Below, piece by piece: positions 14,494-22,505 of a stretch of DNA of 47,222 bases; position 1 is the first letter of the stretch, and each line of letters begins with the position of its first letter. The translations under genes and the position numbers were made by a program. The stretch comes from Heyndrickxia shackletonii (GTDB taxonomy: Bacteria > Bacillota > Bacilli > Bacillales > Bacillaceae_C), in assembly GCF_001420715.1 (NCBI RefSeq), contig NZ_LJJC01000004.1, positions 205,029 through 252,250 on the forward strand. Reading direction: 5' to 3'. The notes below the pieces were generated by a model. That model had not been told where the DNA came from, made no database searches, and saw nothing but the letters and a program-made list of their open reading frames with translations.

Positions 14494-15606
14494 GTGAACA
14501 TTGTGAACATCTTTTTAAAAGAGTTAAAGCAAACTTTTCGGGATTTCCGGATGTTTGTGTTCATGATTGCATTTCCAATTGTGTTTATGTTGGTACTTGG
14601 GATGGCATTATCAAATGCATTCAGTACGAATAAGATTTCAATCGATAACATTCATGTTTTATATAAAAATCAGGGGAATAATCAATTAGCTCAAGCCTTT
14701 GAAACATTTAAAAAAGAAACAAATAAATCCGGGATTCACTTTAAAGAGACAAAAGGGAATGTAGATGGAAAGAAAGCAGTAAAACAGAATGATGTTGACG
14801 GTTATGTGGAGATTTCAAACACTGGAATCAAATTATATGAAAGTGACCGGAATAGTATTGAGGGAAACATTATTCAAGGAATGTTGACCGCTTTTGTAGA
14901 TAAATACAATGTTGCCATGTCGGTAGCAAAGGTCGATCCGAGTAAAGTGAATATGGTTCTTGCATCAAATCACTCCAACCAATATATAAAAGAAACTTCC
15001 TTACATGCTACAAAATCTCCTGGAGCGATGGACTACTATGCGATTGCCATGACGACCATGATTGCTCTTTATGCTGCGTTGAATGGTAGTTCCTTAATGA
15101 ATACGGAAATAGCAAGGAAAACGGGGGACCGACTTTTAGTATCTCCTGCTCGTAAAAGCGACATATTTTTAGGAAAAGTGTTTGGAAGTATCACAATAAA
15201 TTTTATCTTTATTGTCATCGTTGTTTTATTTAGCAAATTTGTTTTTAAAGCAAATTGGGGAGACCATTTGGGAGTTGTGTTCCTTATTTTGTTAACAGAA
15301 GTGCTGATGGCTGTCAGCTTCGGGCTTGGAGTAAGCTATATCACCAAAACAGGCGGAGCGGCCCGAACCATTGTGATGATTGTCATTCAAATAGCCTCCT
15401 TCATAGGTGGTGCTTATTATAAAATCGACTATGCAGGCAATATTCCAAAACTTTCGCCGTTATCTTGGGCAATTGAAGGAATTACCAAGGTGATTTATGC
15501 GAATGATCTTGCGGCAGCCATTCCTTCTATAACTCTGAATATCGGGATAACGATTATTATGATGCTGATAGCGGTAGTCTCTTTTCAAAGACGGGAGGGG
15601 TTATAA
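14494..15606 (+). CDS. ABC-2 type permease (LnrM-like)
   Basis: A 370-residue permease with one N-terminal membrane helix (about 18-40), an extracytoplasmic domain of about 130 residues and five C-terminal helices (from about residue 185), the ABC2_membrane_3 layout. It starts with GTG at 14494 behind GGGAGGG; an overlapping ATG in another frame gives no product. It lies 19 nt downstream of the ATPase gene and 2 nt before the second permease, so the three form one operon. Confidence 0.9.
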   Translation: MNIVNIFLKELKQTFRDFRMFVFMIAFPIVFMLVLGMALSNAFSTNKISIDNIHVLYKNQGNNQLAQAFETFKKETNKSGIHFKETKGNVDGKKAVKQNDVDGYVEISNTGIKLYESDRNSIEGNIIQGMLTAFVDKYNVAMSVAKVDPSKVNMVLASNHSNQYIKETSLHATKSPGAMDYYAIAMTTMIALYAALNGSSLMNTEIARKTGDRLLVSPARKSDIFLGKVFGSITINFIFIVIVVLFSKFVFKANWGDHLGVVFLILLTEVLMAVSFGLGVSYITKTGGAARTIVMIVIQIASFIGGAYYKIDYAGNIPKLSPLSWAIEGITKVIYANDLAAAIPSITLNIGITIIMMLIAVVSFQRREGL

Positions 15607-15608
15607 AT

Positions 15609-16754
15609 ATGAAGGATATATTTTGGTTAGTGAAAAATATATTGAGAGTAACGTTTAAAAGTAAAAAGGGAATTCTGTTATATATATGCACTCCTCTTAT
15701 TGGAATATTTATCTCCTTCCTTTCCTATGGTGGTTCAGGTGGAACGATACTGCAAGTTGGGATTGTCGATCATGATCATCAAGCTGTTACAACAGATACC
15801 ATTAAGTTTATAAAAGGCTTAGAGAATGTGAAGGTGAAAAACATTAAGGAATCTGATGTATCGGATCAAATTACGGAAGGAAAACTCGATTGTGTTATTA
15901 CCCTTGATAAGGGATTTGCTAAGAGTGTTCTTGCAGGAAATCCAAATCATATCAGCATTTCTTCCATAAAAGGCGCAACGGTTACAAGTTATATCAAATC
16001 CTATCTATATAATTATATTGATAATATTTCTGCAATCAGTAAGGCTTCTAATGGTGATCAAAACAAATTCGATAAAATGTATGCCGATTACCATCAGCCA
16101 CAAGTAAAGATGTCCGCGAGTGTATTAAAGGACACGTCAAAGTATAAAGATATGACCAACCAAACGATCGGATATTTATTAATGATTATGCTAATCAGTG
16201 CAAGCACCCTTGCGGAAATTATTTTAAAAGAAAAAGGAAATAGAACCTATTACAGACTTCTATCAACACCTATTAATGCCAAAAAATATATTTCGGCCAA
16301 TATCATCGTGAATCTTTTTGTGATGGTCATTCAAATTATTATTACATTACTTTGCCTTAAGTGGATATTTCACATCAACATCAATATGCCGGTTTGGCAA
16401 TTGGGCTTAATCCTGCTGATATTTGGATTAGTGGCAATTGGATTTGCACAAATTACGGTAGCTTTTACAAACAGTACAGGCGCATCAGGCGCAATGCAAA
16501 ACTTATTCATCGTTCCAACCTGCTTGTTATCTGGTTGTTTCTTCCCAGCCGAGATCATGCCAAAAGCATTGCAAAAAATTTCTGATTTCCTCCCGCAGCA
16601 CTGGGTATTGGAAACTATTACGAAATTACAGCAAGGCGCACATTTAGGCCATGTAACATTGAATTTCATGATTCTGCTGGCTTTTGCTGTAGCGTTTTTC
16701 TTAATAGCAATCTATAAAATCAGCCGTAACAACAATGTCAGGAATTTTGTTTAA
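15609..16754 (+). CDS. ABC-2 type permease (LnrN-like)
   Basis: A 381-residue paralogue of the preceding permease with the same layout: N-terminal helix (LLYICTPLIGIFISFLSY), extracytoplasmic domain to about residue 190, then five or six helices including GASGAMQNLFIVPTCLLSGCFFP and LPQHWVLETITKLQQG, the conserved end motif of ABC-2 permeases. GGGAGGGG precedes the ATG. It pairs with the upstream permease to form a heterodimeric exporter, as LnrM and LnrN do in linearmycin resistance. Confidence 0.9.
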   Translation: MKDIFWLVKNILRVTFKSKKGILLYICTPLIGIFISFLSYGGSGGTILQVGIVDHDHQAVTTDTIKFIKGLENVKVKNIKESDVSDQITEGKLDCVITLDKGFAKSVLAGNPNHISISSIKGATVTSYIKSYLYNYIDNISAISKASNGDQNKFDKMYADYHQPQVKMSASVLKDTSKYKDMTNQTIGYLLMIMLISASTLAEIILKEKGNRTYYRLLSTPINAKKYISANIIVNLFVMVIQIIITLLCLKWIFHININMPVWQLGLILLIFGLVAIGFAQITVAFTNSTGASGAMQNLFIVPTCLLSGCFFPAEIMPKALQKISDFLPQHWVLETITKLQQGAHLGHVTLNFMILLAFAVAFFLIAIYKISRNNNVRNFV

Positions 16755-16756
16755 GC

Positions 16757-16790
16757 AGGATAAGGGGCAGGTTCCCTTATCCCTTTTTTA
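16757..16790 (+). terminator. Terminator of the ABC exporter operon
   Basis: GGATAAGGG and CCCTTATCC flank a short loop, followed by TTTTTT, starting 3 nt after the last permease gene. Confidence 0.92.
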
Positions 16791-17183
16791 TGAAGAGAAC
16801 TTTTAAAAGATATTGTATCTATTAAATTAATTTACGGGCAGTAGCTTTAAAATAAAAATTTATCAAAATGCCCCCAATTCGGTATTTTACGATAAACGAT
16901 TTTTTAGCTTCAAAAATTCCCCTCTGAGACATAAGAATACTCTTCAGACAATATTATCCATAAGGGGTATAACGGTGCAACTTTCTTATTAACGGTATAA
17001 CTTTCTTCGAGACGGTACATTTTACTTTCAAATTTACACAGGCATTCAATTTTGATGGATGCCCTTTTTTCTTATTGAACTGTTGAAAATAGAAAGGAAT
17101 TTACTATACAGTGGGAGTATTTATACTTATGTAAAATGTGTTTTATTCGGTTATAAAATTTTAAAAAAATATTTTTATAGATG
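16791..17183. other. Gene-free stretch with short direct repeats and a terminator-like hairpin
   Basis: No credible gene is seen. It holds three degenerate direct repeats (AACGGTGCAACTTTCTT at 16971, AACGGTATAACTTTCTT at 16991, GACGGTACATTTTACTTTC at 17011). It also holds a hairpin GGCATTCA/TGGATGCC with a T-run at 17041-17070, which looks like the terminator of a gene now lost. Confidence 0.5.
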
Positions 17184-17212
17184 TGTCGATTTGTCATTAG
17201 CGCATTCGTTGT
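17184..17212 (+). promoter_or_regulatory. ECF42-type promoter 1 (alpha/beta hydrolase)
   Basis: TGTCGA (17184-17189), exactly 17 nt, then CGTTGT (17207-17212). The same pattern and spacing occur at 18115 and 19903 around the sigma factor gene. It lies about 70 nt upstream of the hydrolase start. Confidence 0.78.
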
Positions 17213-17281
17213 CTTAATAGATGCAGGATATTTTGAGAAATGAAAATCCGAATGAAATGATTTTGAATAGGAGGCCATTGT

Positions 17282-18088
17282 ATGTATTCCGTAATCTCAA
17301 AAGACGGCACGAAGATTGCATATGACAAAGTAGGTCAAGGACCGGCACTTATATTGGTAACAGGAGCGTTTAGCTACAGAAAATTTCCTGCCCAAGTAAA
17401 ACTGGCAAATTTGTTAGCGGAGTATTTTACCGTTTATAACTATGATCGCAGGGGCAGAGGTGACAGTGGTGACACAAAGCCATATGACATTGCTCGTGAA
17501 ATAGAAGATCTTCAAGCGATGATTGATGAAGCTGGCGGATCGGCATATGTTTGGGGATTGTCTTCTGGAGTGGCTCTTGCCCTACAGGCAGCAGAGAAAG
17601 GAGCAAATATTACGAAATTAGCTCTTCACGAACCTCCTTTTGTGGTTAACGCTGAAGACCCAAAGCCACCGGAAAATTTTCTGAAGCAAACTACCGAGCT
17701 TATTGCCGCTGATAACCGAGCGGAGGCAGTTAAGTTTTTTATGACAAAAGGTATGGGTGCACCTTCGTTTGTTGTAACGATGATGCGTGTAATGCCGGGT
17801 GTATGGTCAAAGCTATTGGATGTTGCTCACACGCTTCCTTATGACGCCGCTTTGTTAGATGGTTTTATGGAAGGAAAAAACCTGCCTTCCGAACAGTGGA
17901 GGAAAGTTACAGTACCAACACTAGTGATGGAAGGAACGGAAAGCCCTGCCTCTCTTCGCAATAGCGCCAAGGAATTAGCGGGTGTTCTGCCAAACGCACA
18001 GCTCCTCAGTAAAAAAGGTCTTGGCCACACCAAGAAACTTAATTCAAAAATGATTTCATCGGAACTTTGTGCATTCTTTACAAGGTAA
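17282..18088 (+). CDS. Alpha/beta hydrolase
   Basis: A 268-residue alpha/beta hydrolase. The nucleophile elbow is GLSSG at 92-96 (S94). NYDRRGRGDSGD is the loop after strand 4, and the catalytic His is in GLGHTKK near 251. Asp or Glu candidates lie in LVMEGTESP. AGGAGG precedes the ATG. The gene is preceded by an ECF42-type promoter and followed by the DGPF-sigma operon, so it is probably part of that regulon. The substrate is unknown. Confidence 0.9.
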   Translation: MYSVISKDGTKIAYDKVGQGPALILVTGAFSYRKFPAQVKLANLLAEYFTVYNYDRRGRGDSGDTKPYDIAREIEDLQAMIDEAGGSAYVWGLSSGVALALQAAEKGANITKLALHEPPFVVNAEDPKPPENFLKQTTELIAADNRAEAVKFFMTKGMGAPSFVVTMMRVMPGVWSKLLDVAHTLPYDAALLDGFMEGKNLPSEQWRKVTVPTLVMEGTESPASLRNSAKELAGVLPNAQLLSKKGLGHTKKLNSKMISSELCAFFTR

Positions 18089-18114
18089 TTCTTTTTTAAA
18101 AAACTTTATTTTGA

Positions 18115-18143
18115 TGTCGATTCATCCATTTATTATTCGTTGT
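18115..18143 (+). promoter_or_regulatory. ECF42-type promoter 2 (DGPF-sigma operon)
   Basis: TGTCGA (18115-18120), 17 nt, CGTTGT (18138-18143), about 50 nt upstream of the DGPF gene. It implies autoregulation of the sigma factor. Confidence 0.8.
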
Positions 18144-18191
18144 ATAAGTAGAAGCGATACAAAGCTTCATTAAAAAATAGGAGGTTTTACT

Positions 18192-18623
18192 ATGAGATTT
18201 ATGATGATTGTGAAAGCGACTACAGATTCAGAGGCGGGTGCACTGCCAAGCAAGGAGCTAATAGAAGCGATGCAAAAATATAATGAGGAATTGGTGAAAG
18301 CAGGTGTTTTACTAGCTGCGGATGGACTTCAGCCTAGTTCAACTGGAATCAGAATTTCCTACCCAGAACCGGGAGGTAAACCAAAGGTTATAGATGGTCC
18401 TTTTACAGAGGCAAAAGAAATAATTGCGGGATATACACTGATCGAAGTTAAATCTAGAGAAGAGGCAATTGAATGGGCTCTGAGGATGCCGGACCCACAC
18501 GGATATGGACAGGGAGAAATTGAACTTAGACAGGTATTTGAGGCGGAAGACTTAACGGATAATCCTGAATTACTGGAAAAAGAAGCAGCACTTCGAAAGC
18601 GTGTAGAGGAGCAAAAGGCGTGA
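18192..18623 (+). CDS. DGPF-domain (YCII-related) protein
   Basis: A 143-residue YCII-related protein, dimeric alpha-beta barrel fold, with the diagnostic DGPFTEAKE motif near residues 65-73 and the N-terminal strand MRFMMIVKAT. DGPF proteins are the standard genomic partners of ECF42 sigma factors and are thought to be their targets or signal partners. The stop codon overlaps the GTG start of the sigma gene by 4 nt, so the two are translationally coupled. AGGAGG precedes the ATG. No enzymatic activity can be assigned. Confidence 0.92.
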   Translation: MRFMMIVKATTDSEAGALPSKELIEAMQKYNEELVKAGVLLAADGLQPSSTGIRISYPEPGGKPKVIDGPFTEAKEIIAGYTLIEVKSREEAIEWALRMPDPHGYGQGEIELRQVFEAEDLTDNPELLEKEAALRKRVEEQKA

Positions 18624-19885
18624 GTTTGTCCCAAACACATCGAACGATTGATGCGATATGGAGAATAGAATCGCCAAAGGTTATCGCCAGGTTAACCGGA
18701 ATGGTACGAGATGTCGCGCTTGCAGAAGATCTGGCTCAAGATGCCTTGGTCATTGCGCTTGAACGATGGCCGGAAATTGGGATACCAGAAAATCCGGGTG
18801 CATGGCTAATGACAACGGCGAAGCGGCGTGCAATCGATCTTTTGCGGAGAACGAAAGTGCGTGATCAGAAATACGCTGAGGTCGCCCAACATACAACTTT
18901 ATATACAGAAGAGGACATAGACCATGCTTTGGATGAGGAGATCGGTGACGATCTCCTTCGTCTCATCTTTATGACGTGCCACCCAGTGCTTTCTCAGGAT
19001 GCTAGAGTCGCCTTAACCCTCCGTCTGCTTTGTGGTCTAACTACAGAAGAAATCGCACGTTCCTTTCTCACCGCGGAATCAACCATCGCACAGCGAATTG
19101 TCCGAGCGAAAAGAACGCTTAATGCTAATAATGTTCCTTTTGAAGTGCCCGTCGGGGATGAACTGACAGATCGTCTCCAAGCGGTGCTTGAGGTAATATA
19201 CCTGATGTTCAATGAAGGGTATTCAGCAACAGCCGGGGATAACTGGACTCGACCGTTGCTCTGTCAGGAGGCGCTAAGACTTGGACGGGTACTTGCTGAG
19301 ATTGCACCGCATGAACCGGAAGTGCATGGATTAGTTGCGCTAATGGAGATTCAATCTTCCCGCCTGAAAACAAGGGTGAACTCTAAAGGAGAACCCATTC
19401 TTCTCATGGACCAAAATCGTGCACTGTGGGATCAGCTGCTTATTCGTCGCGGCTTGGCAGCACTTGAACGCAGCCGCAGTCTTGGACATTCACTTGGACC
19501 ATACTCTTTGCAAGCTGCAATTACTGCTTGCCATGCACAGGCACCGTCTCCCAAAGAGACAGATTGGGTCCGAATTGCTGCTCTTTACGAAGCACTTTCA
19601 AGAGTAATGCCTTCGCCAATCGTAGAATTAAACAGGGCGGTGGCAATATCTATGGCATTTGGACCTGCATTTGGACTTCAGATTGTGGACGAGTTGAATA
19701 CTAATCCTTCCTTAAAGGGGTATCATTTGTTGCCAAGTGTCCGCGGAGATCTCCTTATGAAACTAGAGAGGTACGATGAAGCCCGGGTAGAATTTGAACG
19801 GGCAGCGTCTCTAACTCAAAATGAGCGCGAACGAACACTTTTACTAAACAGAGCGGCAGAATGTGAGAAAAAAACATCGATATAA
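18620..19885 (+). CDS. ECF42-group RNA polymerase sigma factor with C-terminal TPR-like extension
   Basis: A 421-residue sigma factor. Sigma-2 spans about residues 10-80 (VRDVALAEDLAQDALVIALERW, GAWLMTTAKRRAIDLLRR). Sigma-4 spans about 115-170 (LTLRLLCGLTTEEIARSFLTAESTIAQRIVRAKR). A helical extension of about 240 residues follows, with YLMFNEGYSA near 195-205 and TPR-like repeats to the end (LERYDEARVEFERAASLTQNERER). This architecture with an adjacent DGPF gene defines the ECF42 group, which has no anti-sigma factor; activity is thought to depend on the extension. It starts with GTG inside the upstream stop. ECF42 is best studied in Streptomyces. Codon use is somewhat GC-richer than its neighbours, which may indicate transfer. 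Confidence 0.92.
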   Translation: MSLSQTHRTIDAIWRIESPKVIARLTGMVRDVALAEDLAQDALVIALERWPEIGIPENPGAWLMTTAKRRAIDLLRRTKVRDQKYAEVAQHTTLYTEEDIDHALDEEIGDDLLRLIFMTCHPVLSQDARVALTLRLLCGLTTEEIARSFLTAESTIAQRIVRAKRTLNANNVPFEVPVGDELTDRLQAVLEVIYLMFNEGYSATAGDNWTRPLLCQEALRLGRVLAEIAPHEPEVHGLVALMEIQSSRLKTRVNSKGEPILLMDQNRALWDQLLIRRGLAALERSRSLGHSLGPYSLQAAITACHAQAPSPKETDWVRIAALYEALSRVMPSPIVELNRAVAISMAFGPAFGLQIVDELNTNPSLKGYHLLPSVRGDLLMKLERYDEARVEFERAASLTQNERERTLLLNRAAECEKKTSI

Positions 19886-19902
19886 ATATCTTTTAACCTT
19901 CT

Positions 19903-19931
19903 TGTCGATTACATAGTTTCCTATTCGTCGT
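19903..19931 (+). promoter_or_regulatory. ECF42-type promoter 3 (second DGPF gene)
   Basis: TGTCGA (19903-19908), 17 nt, CGTCGT (19926-19931), just downstream of the sigma gene and followed by a ribosome-binding-like GAAGGAG at 19941. The next gene starts only at 20226, with a repeat element in between. Confidence 0.75.
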
Positions 19932-20025
19932 AATAGTAAGGAAGGAGTTTTGGGAGTCTATATTCCTTAAATTATTAGTATTTACAAGCTTTGTATCATA
20001 TAAAGTATTTCACAAGTTTAGTATT

Positions 20026-20209
20026 TGTCTAGCTGCAGCGCCTATCGGCTAGCGGATTTCTCCGTCTTCTCCCTACGATAAGTCAACATCAGGTGAAAAT
20101 GGCAGTTCAATTTTCAATAGCTCGTGAACGACCTCGCTGTGTTTCCTTTATCTCAGTCGAAGACTACGAAATCCGTACGCCGATGATCAAGGCACTTACG
20201 CTTTTCTTA
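20026..20209 (+). repeat. 184-bp structured dispersed repeat, full copy
   Basis: The element runs from TGTCTAGCTGCAGCGCC to AAGGCACTTACGCTTTTCTT. Its two ends are partly complementary: CGGATTTC near 20053 pairs with GAAATCCG near 20168, and ATCGGC pairs with GCCGAT further out. It can therefore fold as one long hairpin. Partial copies lie at 10417 and 13484 in the same orientation. Similar short repeats are familiar from intergenic regions of Bacillus and Geobacillus genomes. It separates ECF42 promoter 3 from its gene. Confidence 0.8.
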
Positions 20210-20225
20210 CGAGGAGGGAAAAATA

Positions 20226-20660
20226 ATGAGATTTTTGTTGATTGTGAAGGCTACAGCTTACACGGAAGCTGGGGTGGCTTACAGCAAGGAACTCCATGAT
20301 GCAATGAATGCGTATAAGAAGTCCTTGGCTAAGATTGGCACACTTCTTGCAGATGAGGAACTTTATCCAAGTTCAAATGGGATAAAAGTAAGGTATCCAA
20401 TGAGTGGAGCAAAACCACAGGTGCAGGTCGGTCCGTTTCCGTTAAATCAGGATTTCATAGCGGAATATACCTTGATTGACGTGAAATCGGAGGACGAGGC
20501 TCTAAACTGGGCTCTACAAATGCCGGTTCCAGTGGGGTACGGTGAGTTCGAGATTGAATTGCGAAGGCTTAAAGAGAAAAGAGAATCTTTACAAGAACCT
20601 GGAATTAAAGCATTAGAAGCTGATTTGCATGATCAGCTCAATATGTTGAAAGAATTATAA
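20226..20660 (+). CDS. Second DGPF/YCII-related protein with degenerate motif
   Basis: A 144-residue paralogue of the DGPF protein at 18192: same start (MRFLLIVKAT), same strand pattern (ADEELYPSSNGIKVRYP against ADGLQPSSTGIRISYP) and same YTLIDVKSEDEALNWALQMP helix. The signature DGPFTEAKE has become VGPFPLNQD, so the acidic motif residues are lost. AGGAGGG directly after the repeat at 20026 supplies the ribosome binding site. Probably transcribed from ECF42 promoter 3. Confidence 0.9.
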   Translation: MRFLLIVKATAYTEAGVAYSKELHDAMNAYKKSLAKIGTLLADEELYPSSNGIKVRYPMSGAKPQVQVGPFPLNQDFIAEYTLIDVKSEDEALNWALQMPVPVGYGEFEIELRRLKEKRESLQEPGIKALEADLHDQLNMLKEL

Positions 20661-20705
20661 TGCAAACTAAGAAAACCAACTATAAATAAAGGAGATGATG
20701 TCAAA

Positions 20706-21044
20706 ATGAATCAAGAAGTAACCGATTTTATTCATTCCATAAAAGAACCCTGGCAAGGAGAATTAGCCACCAGTTTACGTAAAGTTGTCCATCAAGCTAT
20801 CCCAGATGTAAATGAACGTATCCAATATAAAAAGCCACATTTTTTGAAAAATGGAAAATATGCTGCTGTTATCTCAACATCGAAAGAGGCTGTTAGTTTT
20901 ACGATTTTTAATGCTTCCTCACTGGATCTACCGGAAAGCATGTTCGATGGGCCACCGGAAAGAAAGACATTAAAGCTGCGAAAAGGGGACACATTTGATT
21001 CCGAGCAGCTAGTTTCATGGGTTAGTCAGGCTTCAGTGGGATAA
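20706..21044 (+). CDS. DUF1801 family protein
   Basis: A 112-residue DUF1801 (YdhG-like) protein, a small soluble alpha-beta protein of unknown function. The typical core is WQGELATSLRKVVHQAIPDVNERIQYKKPHF, then YAAVISTSKEAVSFTIFNAS. It follows the second DGPF gene by 45 nt with a GGAGATGATG site, and a terminator ends the transcript. DUF1801 proteins often occur near DGPF and AHSA1 genes, which supports membership in the ECF42 regulon. Confidence 0.87.
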   Translation: MNQEVTDFIHSIKEPWQGELATSLRKVVHQAIPDVNERIQYKKPHFLKNGKYAAVISTSKEAVSFTIFNASSLDLPESMFDGPPERKTLKLRKGDTFDSEQLVSWVSQASVG

Positions 21045-21069
21045 GGGGTCAGATCCTTGTCCCTTTTTT
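21038..21069 (+). terminator. Terminator of the ECF42 regulon
   Basis: GGGATAAGG and CCTTGTCCC (one wobble) flank a short loop and are followed by TTTTTT. The left arm overlaps the DUF1801 stop codon. Confidence 0.88.
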
Positions 21070-21083
21070 AATGAAAAGGAATA

Positions 21084-21527
21084 CTACCGTTCCTTCTTTC
21101 TCTTTACAAAATTGCCCCCAGTCGCAATGATGATAATGATTACCAAAAAAACAGCAGCCCACTTCATAAAGTTTATTTCAGATGACTTTTTATCGCCTTC
21201 ATATTTTCCTTCTCTTGTTGCTTTTACAAACTTTCCTTTCCCATCTTGAACGGCAATTGCCTCGTCCGTACTAATTCCTTTTATAGAGTAATATTTCGTT
21301 CCTTTCTTAAAGACATTTGAAAAGTTTCCGGAATACATTCCTTCCCTATCTGAGTACTTTGTTACATGCCCGATTTCTTTCTCTACCTTTTCGACCTTCT
21401 CCTCACTTACAACGTAAATATATCCATTCCAAACAACAAAGGGGTATGCCCAGCTAGCGAAGGAATTTATTGGAGTTATCAGGAAAAGAAATAACATTGT
21501 AAACAGTGGTATACATCGTCCCTTCAT
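21084..21527 (-). CDS. Predicted secreted/membrane-anchored protein of unknown function
   Basis: A 147-residue protein with an N-terminal signal peptide (LFTMLFLFLITPINSFA, cleavage about residue 24) and a C-terminal membrane helix (about 122-140, MKWAAVFLVIIIIIATGG) ending in a basic tail NFVKRKKER. The ectodomain has YPFVVWNGYIYVVSEEKV and a lysine-rich middle. The gene runs opposite to its neighbours, with AAGGGGG before the ATG. The layout resembles small envelope proteins of bacilli. Family not recognised. Confidence 0.75.
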   Translation of the reverse strand: MKGRCIPLFTMLFLFLITPINSFASWAYPFVVWNGYIYVVSEEKVEKVEKEIGHVTKYSDREGMYSGNFSNVFKKGTKYYSIKGISTDEAIAVQDGKGKFVKATREGKYEGDKKSSEINFMKWAAVFLVIIIIIATGGNFVKRKKER

Positions 21528-21614
21528 TTTATCCCCCTTTAAGACCAGTATTTTCTAAATTATATGGTTCTTCTCCAATTACTAAAACTCCTTTAAAAAA
21601 ATATAATGTTTTTC

Positions 21615-21645
21615 TTGAACCCAACGTAACGTTAGGTTGTATAGT
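21615..21645 (+). promoter_or_regulatory. MerR-type promoter with 19-bp spacer and operator
   Basis: TTGAAC (21615-21620) and TATAGT (21640-21645) are 19 bp apart, the over-long spacer typical of MerR-activated promoters. The spacer carries the inverted repeat AACGT-A-ACGTT. Confidence 0.75.
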
Positions 21646-21691
21646 TTAATTACCGGTAAAAACTATTCGTACGAATTAGGAGGAGATGATG

Positions 21692-22423
21692 ATGGAAAAG
21701 AAACATTGGAAAGTAGGAGAACTGGCGAAACTATCTGGTCTTACGGTCCGTACACTTCACCATTATGACCAGATAGGATTGTTTTCTCCTTCAAAGCATA
21801 CAGAAACAGGCCATAGGCTATATTCGGATGCTGATTTAGAAAGACTGCAGCAAATCTTATCCTTGAAGCAATTAGGATTCGGATTGGATGAAATTAAAAA
21901 ATTTATTACAAGCCCGACATTCAGACCATTGGAGGTTATTAAAATCCAACTAGAAAAGCTGAATGAGGACATTCGTATTCAAGAAGAGCTGCGCAGGGAA
22001 TTAGAACAACTATATGAATTTCTTAACCAACAAAGAGATGTGTCGGTTGAGCGTTTTATCAAATTAATTGAGGTGATGAAGATGACTACTAATAAATATT
22101 TTACAGAAGAACAATTGGCGAATTTAAAGAAAAGAAGCGAACAATTTGGGCCTGAAAAAATAAAAGAAGTGCAAAATGAGTGGTCAACATTAATTGAAAG
22201 GGTAAGGAAACTTATGGAGAAGAATACTCCGGTTGAGAGTGATGAAGTGCAGGAATTAGCAAAACGCTGGAGAGAACTAACCAATATATTTTCCGGGGGA
22301 GATCCAAAAATTGTGGAAGCAGCGGAACGTTTCCATGCGGAAAACCCTAATAATCCGATTCAATTCGGTATAGATGGTCCTTTATATAAATATATCAAGA
22401 AAGCTTTAGAAAAATTGTCCTAA
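21692..22423 (+). CDS. MerR-family regulator with TipAS antibiotic-binding domain
   Basis: A protein of about 243 residues. The MerR winged HTH is at the N terminus (KVGELAKLSGLTVRTLHHYDQIGL, HRLYSDADLERLQQIL), a coiled dimerisation helix follows (about 78-120), and a TipAS-like domain fills the C terminus (EQFGPEKIKEVQNEW, AKRWRELTNIFSGGD, AAERFHAENPNNPIQFG). In Streptomyces TipAL and the Bacillus relative Mta, this domain binds thiopeptides or other drugs. Three ATGs in frame (21686, 21689, 21692) follow AGGAGG; the last has the best spacing. The 19-bp-spacer promoter fits autoactivation. No obvious exporter is co-transcribed. Confidence 0.92.
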   Translation: MEKKHWKVGELAKLSGLTVRTLHHYDQIGLFSPSKHTETGHRLYSDADLERLQQILSLKQLGFGLDEIKKFITSPTFRPLEVIKIQLEKLNEDIRIQEELRRELEQLYEFLNQQRDVSVERFIKLIEVMKMTTNKYFTEEQLANLKKRSEQFGPEKIKEVQNEWSTLIERVRKLMEKNTPVESDEVQELAKRWRELTNIFSGGDPKIVEAAERFHAENPNNPIQFGIDGPLYKYIKKALEKLS

Positions 22424-22426
22424 CCA

Positions 22427-22470
22427 AATTGGAATGGGGTGAAGGGGCGGGTCCCCCTCTCCCAATTTTT
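22427..22470 (+). terminator. Terminator of the MerR gene
   Basis: An imperfect GC-rich stem (AATTGG...CCAATT with G and C tracts inside) followed by TTTTT. Confidence 0.7.
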
Positions 22471-22505
22471 ATGCTTATGCAATAGCCCACAAAAAACATA
22501 ATTTT

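Noticed and set aside
20093-20299. 68-codon frame in the dispersed repeat
   Set aside because: It consists of repeat sequence and shadows the second DGPF gene in another frame.
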